A DNA stretch of 34,947 bases from Oscillospiraceae bacterium (GTDB lineage Bacteria > Bacillota > Clostridia > Oscillospirales > Oscillospiraceae): NCBI GenBank assembly GCA_017465025.1, contig JAFTXM010000095.1, positions 1 through 34,947 on the forward strand, given 5' to 3'. Positions 8,199-15,245 of the stretch are shown in pieces; within the stretch, counting starts at the first letter, position 1; every line of letters starts with the position of its first letter. Both the position numbers and the translations under genes were made by a program. Under the pieces are notes generated by a model, which saw only the letters and a program-made list of their open reading frames with translations, did no database searches and was not told the DNA's origin.

Positions 8199-9386
8199 TT
8201 AGGCCCTGGCGGTCTTTTCTCTTTTTGCCGCTTCCTCGCGCTCACGGCAGATATCCGCCCATCTGGGCAGCCCGGACAAGAACTTGTCCGCCTCCTGCAT
8301 CACAGAGGGCACGTCAATGCCCTGAGGGCAAATGGCGGAGCACTGTCCGCAGCCGATGCAGGCGGAGTACACCTTGTCGGCATCCATAGCATCGTACTGC
8401 ATGGAGACATTGACGCTGGGGTAAAATACTGCGTCCATGTACAGGGAGATAAGCGTTGGGATATCCAAGCCCGCGGGGCAGCCGTCGCAGCAGTAGCGGC
8501 AGGCGGTGCAGGGGATAGCGGCCTTGAGCTTTTCTGCGGCGGCAAAGGCAAGCTCGGTCTCCTCGCCGTTAAAAGGCTTGTGCTCGCTGAAGGTCTTTAC
8601 ATTATCCACCATCTGCTCAAGGTCGGACATACCGCTGAGCACCACGGTGACATTTTCAAGGCCCTGGAGGAAGCGGAAGCCCCAGGCGCTTATGCTCTCG
8701 TCCGGACGCAGCGCCCTGAACCTTGAGTCAAATTCCTCAGGCATTCTGGACAGCTTTCCGCCTCTTAAAGGCTCCATGACCCATACCGGGATGTTCCTTT
8801 CGCATAAAAGCTCATATTTGGCCTTGGCGTTCTGAAGGGTCCAGTCCAGATAGTTCAGCTGAATCTGGCAAAACTCCATCTCATCCCCGCAGTAGTCAAG
8901 AAATTCCTTAAGTCCCTCGGCCCTTGAGTGGCAGGAAAAGCCCAGATGCTTTATCCGTCCGGCTTTGCGCTGCTCAATGAAATAATCAATGATGCCAAGC
9001 TCTTTATTCATATAGGTACCAACGGAGTTTTCGTTGACATTGTGAAGAAGATAAAAGTCAAAATACTCAACGCCGCACTTTTCAAGCTGCTCTTCAAAGG
9101 TGGCAGCGGGATCATAGTGGCTTGCGATCTGATGGCCGGGGTATTTATCCGCCAGATACCAGCTTTCTCTGGGGTAGCGGCTAAGCGACTTGCCTATGGC
9201 AATTTCGGAAGTGCCGCTGTGATAGGGAACAGCAGTGTCAAAATAATTTACGCCGTTGGCAATGGCGTAGTCCACCATTTCGTCAAGGCTTGCCTGATCT
9301 ATGCTGCCGTCCTCTGCAACAGGAAGACGCATTGTGCCAAGGCCCAGAGATGATAGGGATAGCTCTTTGAATTTTTTATAAATCAT
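8199..9386 (-). CDS. Aldo/keto reductase with C-terminal [4Fe-4S] ferredoxin-like domain
   Basis: A 395-residue cytoplasmic enzyme. The N-terminal TIM barrel has the aldo/keto reductase tetrad Asp50, Tyr55, Lys81 and His115. The C-terminal part carries two CxxCxxCxxxCP clusters (Cys293-296-299-303 and Cys343-346-349-353), the pattern for two [4Fe-4S] centres. This architecture is common in anaerobes, where the protein may take electrons from ferredoxin as well as NAD(P)H. The start is supported by GAGGAG 8 bases upstream. A promoter sits just upstream at 9428-9456, and the AEC transporter follows 12 bases downstream. The substrate is unknown. Confidence 0.92.
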   Translation of the reverse strand: MIYKKFKELSLSSLGLGTMRLPVAEDGSIDQASLDEMVDYAIANGVNYFDTAVPYHSGTSEIAIGKSLSRYPRESWYLADKYPGHQIASHYDPAATFEEQLEKCGVEYFDFYLLHNVNENSVGTYMNKELGIIDYFIEQRKAGRIKHLGFSCHSRAEGLKEFLDYCGDEMEFCQIQLNYLDWTLQNAKAKYELLCERNIPVWVMEPLRGGKLSRMPEEFDSRFRALRPDESISAWGFRFLQGLENVTVVLSGMSDLEQMVDNVKTFSEHKPFNGEETELAFAAAEKLKAAIPCTACRYCCDGCPAGLDIPTLISLYMDAVFYPSVNVSMQYDAMDADKVYSACIGCGQCSAICPQGIDVPSVMQEADKFLSGLPRWADICREREEAAKREKTARA

Positions 9387-9427
9387 AGCCTGCTCCTCAC
9401 CTTTACTTTGTTATTTTTTCTGTACCC

Positions 9428-9456
9428 AATATATCACAATCGCCCAATGCTGTAAA
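9428..9456 (-). promoter_or_regulatory. Promoter of the aldo/keto reductase - AEC transporter operon
   Basis: On the minus strand TTTACA (9451-9456), a 17-base spacer and TATATT (9428-9433), about 40 bases before the start at 9386. Confidence 0.65.
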
Positions 9457-9494
9457 TATTGAGCTTTTGCGCTGCTCATGGGGGAGCCGACCGC

Positions 9495-9526
9495 AAAAAA
9501 GGACGAAGCCGCAAAGCTTCGTCCTT
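9495..9526 (-). terminator. Intrinsic terminator of the ABC importer operon
   Basis: An 11-bp perfect stem (9499-9509 with 9516-9526) and a 6-base loop, followed on the minus strand by a run of T. It begins 5 bases after the ATPase stop. Confidence 0.9.
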
Positions 9527-9531
9527 GAAAA

Positions 9532-10329
9532 TTATTTGCTCAAAAGCACCTGATCGCTTTCAAGACTTGTGCCGCTGTGGTGGGCAAAAAGCTCCATAAG
9601 CTGATGCTTGGTCAGATTTTTCTTCTCTTCGCCGGATACGTCGAAGATTATCCGCCCTTCGTTCATCATGATAAGTCTGTTGCCGTGCTTGATAGCGTCG
9701 GACATATTGTGGGTTATCATCAGGGTGGTCAGATTATTTTCCTTGACAATCTGGTCGGAAATCTCCAGTACCTTTGCGGCGGTGGCGGGGTCGAGAGCGG
9801 CGGTGTGCTCGTCCAGAAGCAGCAGCTTCGGCTTTCTCAGCGAGGCCATCAGCAGCGTCAGCGCCTGTCTCTGTCCGCCGGAGAGCAGACCCACCTTCAC
9901 GGTCATGCGGTCCTAAAGGCCCAGCTCAAGGGTTTTGAGCCTCTCCACGAACATTTCGCGCTCTGCGTTGCTTATGCCCCAGCGAAGCCCGCGTCTGCTG
10001 CCCCGGCGCAATGCCAGCGCAAGGTTTTCCTCCATCCACATATTGGGCGCGGTGCCCATCATGGGATCCTGAAAAACGCGGCCTATGAGTGCGGCTCTCT
10101 TATGCTCGGGCAGGGCGGTGATATCCTGACCGTCGAGGATTATTCTGCCCTCATCCACGGGCCATACACCGGCCACGGCATTGAGCATAGTGGATTTGCC
10201 TGCGCCGTTGCCGCCGATGACAGTGACGAAATCGCCCTCATTGAGCTTGATATCAAGCCCCTGCAAGGCCTTTTTCTCATTAACGGTGCCGGGATTGAAA
10301 GTTTTTCTGACATTGATAAGTTCAAGCAT
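9532..10329 (-). pseudogene. ABC transporter ATPase interrupted by an in-frame TAG
   Basis: The reading frame runs 263 sense codons as an ABC ATPase of the TrpXYZ-like importer family, but codon 139 is TAG (9913-9915). The N-terminal piece carries Walker A (GGNGAGKST, residues 39-47) and the Q-loop. The C-terminal piece carries the LSGGQRQ signature, Walker B (LLLLDEH) and the ITHN H-loop. The frame is kept on both sides. Homologs, as I know the family, have a Glu there (LGLEDR...), so a single GAG to TAG change explains it. An ATG at 9906 sits 7 bases after the stop behind a weak AGGAC, so reinitiation is conceivable. Alternatives are a recent nonsense mutation, a sequencing error or suppression. 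The start at 10329 has GGGAGGG upstream and overlaps the permease stop by 8 bases. Confidence 0.85.
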
Positions 10330-11278
10330 TTTTGCTGCCCTCCCTGCGCTTCAGCGCCCTGAACGAGCTTCTCGACTGCTCCTTCAGATAGGGTACAGCC
10401 AGAAACAGCGCAACGATCAAAGCGGTAAAGAGCTTAAGGTCGTTGGAGTTGAACTTGAGCCAAAGCACCACGATGACTACCAGATAGTACACCGCACCGC
10501 CCAGCACGGTAAAGCTCATTGTGCCGAAGAAGTTAAGCTTTTTGCCCAGAATGGCGCGGCCCAGAACTTCGCCTATGATGACCGCTGCCAGTCCGATAAC
10601 TATAGCGCCGCGGCCCATGTTTATGTCTGCAAAGCCCTGATACTGGGCCATAAGGCCGCCTGCAACAGCCACGATGCCGTTGGAAATGGCAAGACCCAGC
10701 ACCTTCATGGAGTCCACATTGATGCCCTGTGCGCGGCTCATATTGGGGTTGGAGCCGGTAGCGCGGATGGAGCAGCCCTGCTCTGTGCCGAAGTACCAGT
10801 AGAAAAAGCAGATAAGGCCGAGGGCGATAAGTGCGCCCTTGAGTATGGCGGAGGGTACATGGCGGGAAGAGAGGATGAGGTCGAACTTGTCCACGCTGAC
10901 GGCCTTGTTGGCGGCCATACCCATGATACGCAGGTTAATGGAATAGAGGGAAAACTGAGTGAGAATACCGGAAAGAATGACGGGTATGCCAAGCTTGGTG
11001 TGCAGAAGTCCTGTCACAAGACCGGCGGCGATTCCGGCGAGCAGAGCCGCCAGCATGGCCACCCAGACGTTCTGACCGGAAAGAATGAGCATTACAGCCA
11101 CAGCGCCGCCCGTTGTAAACGAGCCGTCAACCGTAAGGTCAGCCACATCCAGCAGCCTGAAGGTGATATAAATTCCGAGGGCCATAAGTCCCCATATTAT
11201 ACCCTGCGCAATGCCGCCGGGCATATTTTTGAACAGCCTCAGTATATTCAGGGAGGCGAGGTAAGCTGTAACAGTCAA
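10322..11278 (-). CDS. ABC transporter permease, LivH/BPD_transp_2-type (TrpY-like)
   Basis: A 318-residue inner-membrane permease with about nine hydrophobic segments and the branched-chain/aromatic importer permease pattern (DVADLTVDGSF near residues 43-53). The start is a TTG at 11278: a TAGGAG ribosome binding site at the end of the preceding gene lies 9-10 bases upstream, whereas the first internal ATG (11224) has none. It lies between the substrate-binding protein (5-base gap upstream) and the ATPase (8-base overlap downstream). It would form the membrane pore of an importer whose leader peptide points to tyrosine and phenylalanine. Confidence 0.88.
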   Translation of the reverse strand: MTVTAYLASLNILRLFKNMPGGIAQGIIWGLMALGIYITFRLLDVADLTVDGSFTTGGAVAVMLILSGQNVWVAMLAALLAGIAAGLVTGLLHTKLGIPVILSGILTQFSLYSINLRIMGMAANKAVSVDKFDLILSSRHVPSAILKGALIALGLICFFYWYFGTEQGCSIRATGSNPNMSRAQGINVDSMKVLGLAISNGIVAVAGGLMAQYQGFADINMGRGAIVIGLAAVIIGEVLGRAILGKKLNFFGTMSFTVLGGAVYYLVVIVVLWLKFNSNDLKLFTALIVALFLAVPYLKEQSRSSFRALKRREGSKNA

Positions 11279-11282
11279 AGCT

Positions 11283-12242
11283 TTATTCTCCTATCGCAAC
11301 GTAATCTTCGGGGATCTCAATGCCGAGGGTCTCGCAGTTTGCTGCATTGTACTTCTTGGTGAAGGTGGGAGCGTAGCGGATCTCCATGGCGGAAACATCA
11401 GCGCCGTCAACGAGAATTTCGGCTGCCATCTCGCCGGTAGCGTAACCCAGATCGAAGTAGGAGATGCTCAGGGTGGCCACGCCGCAGCCGCCGCAGATGC
11501 CTTCCTCACCGGCAATGATGGGAACGCCGGCAACCAAAGCTACGTTGTTGATGGCTTCAGTGCAGCTGGCGGCGGTGTTGTCGGTGGGGATGTAGATTAC
11601 ATCACACTCGTCGCAGGCGGTCTGAGTGACGGCGGCAACGTCATTGGAGTCAGCAAAGGTGTAGGTAGACACGGTGTAGCCCAGCTCTTCAAGCATGGGG
11701 GTGATGGTGTCGGCCTGGAACTTGGAGTTGGGTTCACTGGAGCAGTAGAGAATACCCACGTTCTTGGCGTCGGGGAAAATTTCATTGAGCATTGCGGCCT
11801 GACCGTCCAGAGGAGCAAGGTCGGAAGTGCCGGAGATGTTGGTGCCGGTCACGCCGGTCCATTCGTCAATTGCCAGGGCTGAGCCGTAGTCGGTGATGGA
11901 GGTGCCCAGAATGGGTATCTCATTGGTGGCAGAGGCGGCGGCAAGCATGGCGGGAGTGGCGTTTGCGAGGATAAGGTCAACCTCATCGCCTACGAACTGG
12001 CTGCAAATAATGCTGCAGGTGGCGCTGTCACCGGAGGCGTTCTGCTCCTGGAATACAACACTGTCGCCCAGCTTGTCGGTGAGAGCGGTCTTGAAGCCTT
12101 CGGTAGCGGCATCAAGAGCGGGATGCTGCACCAGCTGGCAGATACCGACAACGTACTGGTCGGCGGGGGCGGCAAAAGCGGAAGCACCGCACATCGCAAA
12201 GATGAGCGCCAGAGCGCATATGATACTTGTGATCTTCTTCAT
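11283..12242 (-). CDS. ABC transporter substrate-binding protein (ABC_sub_bind, TrpX-like)
   Basis: A 319-residue exported protein. The ATG at 12242 is chosen because GGAGAG precedes it by 8 bases; the frame is open upstream across the leader. The first 27 residues form a signal peptide ending in SAFA-AP. A lipobox is not convincing, since the only early Cys sits in FAMCGAS. The mature part has the two-lobe fold of the ABC_sub_bind (PF04392) family, which includes the streptococcal tryptophan binding protein TrpX. It heads a permease-ATPase operon, and the upstream attenuator is rich in Tyr and Phe codons. I infer an aromatic amino acid ligand, probably tyrosine or phenylalanine; this is not proven by residues. 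Confidence 0.88.
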   Translation of the reverse strand: MKKITSIICALALIFAMCGASAFAAPADQYVVGICQLVQHPALDAATEGFKTALTDKLGDSVVFQEQNASGDSATCSIICSQFVGDEVDLILANATPAMLAAASATNEIPILGTSITDYGSALAIDEWTGVTGTNISGTSDLAPLDGQAAMLNEIFPDAKNVGILYCSSEPNSKFQADTITPMLEELGYTVSTYTFADSNDVAAVTQTACDECDVIYIPTDNTAASCTEAINNVALVAGVPIIAGEEGICGGCGVATLSISYFDLGYATGEMAAEILVDGADVSAMEIRYAPTFTKKYNAANCETLGIEIPEDYVAIGE

Positions 12243-12284
12243 TTTTGTTCTCTCCTTGATTTTTCTGTAAAATGTTTTGACCAA

Positions 12285-12316
12285 ACAAAAAAGCCGCACA
12301 GCCGGTCTGTGCAGCT
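12285..12316 (-). terminator. Attenuator terminator in the ABC importer leader (segments 3:4)
   Basis: On the minus strand the arm at 12307-12316 pairs with the arm at 12292-12301 (10 positions, one C-A mismatch, 5-base loop) and is followed by six T (12287-12292). It lies between the leader peptide ORF and the substrate-binding gene, so it must be bypassed for operon expression. Confidence 0.85.
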
Positions 12317-12410
12317 CAAGAAAAATAAAAGAACAAATCGCTCTAATTGCAGCACAAACCCTTATTACTCTCTTTGAAAAAGTAATAATAATAGTAATAT
12401 GCAGCTGCAA
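12304..12410 (-). promoter_or_regulatory. Mutually exclusive attenuator segments 1:2 and 2:3
   Basis: Read on the minus strand, TTGCAGC (segment 1, 12404-12410, the Ala codons just before the Tyr run) can pair with GCTGCAA (12347-12353). GGTTTGTGC (segment 2, 12352-12360) can pair with GCACAGACC (segment 3, 12304-12312) over 9 positions with one T-G wobble. Segment 3 is also the 5' arm of the terminator. A ribosome stalled on the Tyr codons would cover segment 1, free segment 2 and allow the antiterminator. Pairings are read by eye, not folded computationally. Confidence 0.7.
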
Positions 12411-12426
12411 AAAAGTGTCTGAACAT
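12343..12426 (-). CDS. Tyr/Phe-rich leader peptide of the ABC importer attenuator
   Basis: A 27-codon ORF on the minus strand whose product begins MFRHFFAAAYYYYYYFF and ends ...GLCCN before TAG. It has a textbook ribosome binding site, AGGAGG (12435-12440), 8 bases before the ATG, directly behind a strong promoter. Six consecutive Tyr codons (12382-12399), with Phe on both sides, are the control-codon pattern of leader peptides such as PheL or HisL. The peptide itself probably has no function; its translation rate reports charged tRNA-Tyr and tRNA-Phe. It is too short for ordinary gene finders. Confidence 0.88.
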   Translation of the reverse strand: MFRHFFAAAYYYYYYFFKESNKGLCCN

Positions 12427-12454
12427 CTTACGTTCCTCCTGCTTGGATGAGCTG

Positions 12455-12483
12455 ACTTTAGCACTTTTAACCAGTGAAGTCAA
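12455..12483 (-). promoter_or_regulatory. Promoter of the attenuated ABC importer operon
   Basis: On the minus strand TTGACT (12478-12483), a 17-base spacer and TAAAGT (12455-12460). The predicted transcript begins about 8 bases upstream of the leader-peptide ribosome binding site. Confidence 0.8.
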
Positions 12484-12658
12484 CAGAAAAAATAAAGTTT
12501 GTCGATTTGCACCATTACACTTTAAATGGACATAGTAAAATTGCTGCGCCTTGAACAAAATGACGACAGAATTCAGGCCTGACGGAGCGGTGAAGAAAAA
12601 ACTCTTTATTTCTTGGTGATATTATGTTAATCTCTTAATCGGATAAACCCATACTTTA

Positions 12659-12705
12659 CCGCATCTGATTTGGAACAATGTCCCCGGCAGAAGCGTCAAA
12701 TGCGG
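12659..12705 (+). promoter_or_regulatory. Possible structured 5' leader of the DUF1002 gene
   Basis: CCGCAT (12659-12664) and ATGCGG (12700-12705) are complementary. The helix extends inward by TGA/TCA across one mismatch and encloses about 27 bases that include a smaller GGACA-type hairpin. It lies 25 bases before the start at 12731. I do not recognise a known riboswitch class; it could be a chance fold. The rest of the 12484-12730 gap shows no gene and no convincing promoter. Confidence 0.35.
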
Positions 12706-12730
12706 CAGAGTACGAAAGGACAACAAATTT

Positions 12731-13639
12731 ATGACTAATATAAGGTTTAAGAAATTTATATCCCTGCTTTTGACTGCGGCGCTGTTTCTTGGGCTGTCGG
12801 CCTCGGCCTTTGCCGTAAATATGCAGAGTCGTGCGGTTATCGGTGCAAATCTGGACCAGACCCAGATAGCGCAGGTCTATCAGGCCTTTGGCGTGCCCAG
12901 AGGCAGTGCCATAGAGCTGTATGTCACAAATGCGGAGGAGCGTATGTATCTTGAGGGGCTTGTGGATGAATCCATAATCGGCACGCTCTCCATTTCCTGC
13001 GTGTATGTGGAGCTGCTGCCCGCAGGCTCCGGCATGGATGTGACCACCAGCAATATCACATGGTGCACCCCTCAGATGTATATCAGCGCCCTTGCCACTG
13101 CCGGTGTCACTGACGCCCGTATCATAGTTGCAGCTCCCGTCCCTGTCAGCGGTACGGCGGGGCTTACCGGCGTATACAAGGCCTACGAGGACTTGACCGG
13201 CCAGAAGCTGGACAGCGTTGCGAAGCTTGTCAGTACTCAGGAGCTGACCATCACCGGCGAGCTGGCTCAGGAAATAGGCCAGATGGACTCCACTTCCATC
13301 GTCTCTGAGCTTAAAATGATGCTGGACTATACCCGCAACATGAGCGATGAAGAGATACGCGCCCAGATCGAGGCCATAGCGGGACGTTATAATGTGCGCC
13401 TGACCGACACTCAGTACAGCCAGCTTATAAGTCTCTGCCGCTCTCTTGAGGGGCTGGACTCTGACTCTCTCAAGCAGCGCGTGGAGGGCGTACAGGATAC
13501 CCTCACCAAGGTCTCCAATGCCAAAACCCAGATAGTGGGCTTTGTAGATACCGTGAAGAAGGTAGTCACGTCCATAGCAAGCTTCTTTGAGACCATATCC
13601 GACCTTATCGGCACCATACAAGTACCCACTCAACAGTAA
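12731..13639 (+). CDS. DUF1002 domain-containing exported protein (YpuA-like)
   Basis: A 302-residue protein with an N-terminal signal peptide (about residues 1-28, ending SASAFA). The mature part matches the DUF1002 family, to which Bacillus YpuA belongs: an early 'slow positions' Tyr/Gly-rich segment around VPRGSAIELYVTN, a cysteine-containing NITWCTPQMYISAL stretch, then a helical C-terminal half. Members are secreted or cell-surface proteins of unknown function, usually in sporulating Firmicutes. A GAAAGGA ribosome binding site precedes the ATG. The gene stands alone between divergent and convergent neighbours, has a possibly structured leader, and is followed about 100 bases later by a terminator. 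Confidence 0.88.
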   Translation: MTNIRFKKFISLLLTAALFLGLSASAFAVNMQSRAVIGANLDQTQIAQVYQAFGVPRGSAIELYVTNAEERMYLEGLVDESIIGTLSISCVYVELLPAGSGMDVTTSNITWCTPQMYISALATAGVTDARIIVAAPVPVSGTAGLTGVYKAYEDLTGQKLDSVAKLVSTQELTITGELAQEIGQMDSTSIVSELKMMLDYTRNMSDEEIRAQIEAIAGRYNVRLTDTQYSQLISLCRSLEGLDSDSLKQRVEGVQDTLTKVSNAKTQIVGFVDTVKKVVTSIASFFETISDLIGTIQVPTQQ

Positions 13640-13741
13640 GAACCAAAGAGAAAATAAAGTATAAAGCCACCTGAGAGATATTTGTTTGTACTGCCCCAGA
13701 TTGTGCGGACAGCACAAATGAGTAAAACTGAATAATGCAAG

Positions 13742-13779
13742 TAAGGGATAGCTCGATTTAGGACTATCCCTTTGCTTTT
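13742..13779 (+). terminator. Intrinsic terminator after the DUF1002 gene
   Basis: AAGGGATAG and CTATCCCTT form a 9-bp stem around a 12-base loop, followed by TGC and six T. It lies at the convergent junction with the DUF4830 gene. Confidence 0.7.
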
Positions 13780-13780
13780 T

Positions 13781-14242
13781 TCACACCTTAGGCACGGTTT
13801 TTATCCCATGAATGAAGCCGTTCATTGAGTTCGTATGTATGTCCCCGGCGATGACCTTCTGACCCTTCACATAGATGCAGATGTAAACCTGTTCATCCCC
13901 CGCGCCATCGTAATTTGTAAGCAGATAGGTATACTGGCAGCATTCGTCTCCCAAGTGCTTTGTCAGATCGTAGCCCTGAGCGATTTGCAGAGTGTTGTAC
14001 TCGGTCAGCACCGGGTCAAGGGCATCGGGGATGACGATGGTTTTTGCCTCCTCGCTGGTCGGGTCAATTTCCCAGCCCAGCTCAGAAAGGAACATTTGCC
14101 GACCTTCCAACGTCGAAAGGCCGGTGCTTTCGTTTTTGTAGGCTATAAGCCATCTGCCCAGAATAAGCAGAAAAAAGAAAAGTGAGGCAAAGAAAACAAT
14201 GCTCAAGGCCCTTTTTCTGGTGAATTCGGCAACTTTTTGCAT
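13781..14242 (-). CDS. DUF4830 domain-containing membrane-anchored protein
   Basis: A 153-residue protein. The ATG at 14242 is chosen because AAAGGAG sits 8 bases upstream; an in-frame codon further up lacks support. Basic residues are followed by one hydrophobic segment (about 15-35), then an extracytoplasmic domain with the DUF4830 pattern: LGWEID, an IPD segment, an EYNTLQIAQGYDL stretch and a final VIAGDIHTN...GFIHGI block. The family is found in Clostridia and has no known function. The gene is divergent from the pseudouridine synthase and convergent with DUF1002. Sporulation or envelope links are only suspected from its taxonomic distribution. Confidence 0.85.
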   Translation of the reverse strand: MQKVAEFTRKRALSIVFFASLFFFLLILGRWLIAYKNESTGLSTLEGRQMFLSELGWEIDPTSEEAKTIVIPDALDPVLTEYNTLQIAQGYDLTKHLGDECCQYTYLLTNYDGAGDEQVYICIYVKGQKVIAGDIHTNSMNGFIHGIKTVPKV

Positions 14243-14277
14243 AGGCACAACTCCTTTGGCTTTGTACAATAAAGCTA

Positions 14278-14306
14278 TTCAAAGCGTTGCCCCGGTATGC
14301 TATAAT
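14278..14306 (+). promoter_or_regulatory. Promoter of the pseudouridine synthase gene
   Basis: TTCAAA (14278-14283), a 17-base spacer and a perfect TATAAT (14301-14306), about 30 bases before the start at 14336. Confidence 0.65.
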
Positions 14307-14335
14307 AAGCGGGACAAATTATTTGGAGTGAGCAC

Positions 14336-15049
14336 ATGGCACAGATGAGACTGGACAAATTCCTTGCCGACATGGGCATAGCCACCCGCAAGGAGCTGAA
14401 GCAGATAATAAAGAGCGGGCGCGTCTGCATCAACGGCGCGGCAGTTACTCAGCCGGAGATGAAGCTGGATGCGGAGAAGAGCGCTGTTACACTGGACGGC
14501 AGAGCGCTCAACTACACCCGCTATCACTATTACATGATGGACAAGCCTGCCGGAATTCTCTCGGTCACGGAGGATAAGAAGCAGGAAACGGTTCTGAGCC
14601 TTGTGACGCCGGAGATGCGCCGTATGGGGCTGTTCCCGGTGGGAAGGCTGGACAAGGACACCAGCGGCCTTTTGCTGCTCACCGATGACGGAGACTTTGC
14701 CCATCGGGTGATTTCGCCAAAATCGGGAGTGCAAAAACTATATTATGCCAGGGTGGACGGAAAACTGGATGATGCTGACATTGCCGCCTTTGCCGAGGGT
14801 ATCGTCCTCAAGGACGGAACGCGGTGCCTCCCCGCAAAGCTGGAGCTGACGGGGGAGAATGAGTGTCTCGTCACAGTCATGGAAGGGAAGTATCATCAGG
14901 TGCGTAGGATGCTGGCTTCCCGTGGTGCGCCCGTAATTGAGCTGCGCCGCCTGTCCATAGGCGCTCTGAAGCTGGATGAGAGCTTGGGCGCGGGCGGTTT
15001 TCGTGAACTTGACCAAACAGAAATACAGCTGGTGTATATTGCAACTTAA
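14336..15049 (+). CDS. rsuA: 16S rRNA pseudouridine synthase, RsuA/RluB/E/F family
   Basis: A 237-residue cytoplasmic enzyme. The N-terminal S4 RNA-binding domain (about residues 4-50, with RLDKFLADMGIATR) precedes the catalytic domain, whose GRLDKDTSG motif (103-111) places the catalytic Asp at residue 106. The later YHQVRRM block is also typical. Members convert a specific uridine in rRNA to pseudouridine; the small size and S4 domain fit RsuA (16S U516), but RluB or RluF-like targets are not excluded. GGAGTGA precedes the ATG. It is a single-gene unit behind its own promoter. Confidence 0.9.
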   Translation: MAQMRLDKFLADMGIATRKELKQIIKSGRVCINGAAVTQPEMKLDAEKSAVTLDGRALNYTRYHYYMMDKPAGILSVTEDKKQETVLSLVTPEMRRMGLFPVGRLDKDTSGLLLLTDDGDFAHRVISPKSGVQKLYYARVDGKLDDADIAAFAEGIVLKDGTRCLPAKLELTGENECLVTVMEGKYHQVRRMLASRGAPVIELRRLSIGALKLDESLGAGGFRELDQTEIQLVYIAT

Positions 15050-15091
15050 CGAAAAAACACTTTAAATCTCAGGCCTTTTTCGACGGAAGAG

Positions 15092-15125
15092 ACATAATGT
15101 GAAAAAAATTCACAAAAAATTATGT
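15092..15125. promoter_or_regulatory. Nested inverted repeat upstream of the CdaR-like regulator gene
   Basis: ACATAAT (15092-15098) and ATTATGT (15119-15125) form the outer arms. Inside is TGTGA-N7-TCACA (15098-15114). It ends 10 bases before the -35 box of the promoter at 15135, a usual position for an operator. The regulator is unknown; the inner dyad resembles a CRP/FNR-type site with one extra base in the spacer. Confidence 0.5.
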
Positions 15126-15134
15126 AAGTTTCTA

Positions 15135-15163
15135 TTGAAAATCACATAAAAAAGAGTTATTAT
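15135..15163 (+). promoter_or_regulatory. Promoter of the CdaR-like regulator / ftsEX cluster
   Basis: TTGAAA (15135-15140), a 17-base spacer and TATTAT (15158-15163), about 80 bases before the start at 15246. The -10 region overlaps one copy of the repeated ATTATGTAA nonamer (15159-15167). Confidence 0.7.
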
Positions 15164-15245
15164 GTAAAAAGAGAAATGCGGATTTATGGTCTATTTTTAC
15201 TATAACTCTTTGGATTAGTTGCCGCAGGCATGGGAGGAAAGGTTT

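Noticed and set aside
9913-9915. TAG as a sense codon (genetic code change)
   Set aside because: ftsE and the Tyr/Phe leader peptide both end sensibly at TAG, so TAG functions as a stop here. The ATPase case is better explained by mutation, error or reinitiation.
12243-12480. T-box riboswitch upstream of the ABC importer
   Set aside because: No T-box sequence or specifier loop layout was seen; a short ORF with Tyr codons and a complete attenuator explains the leader.
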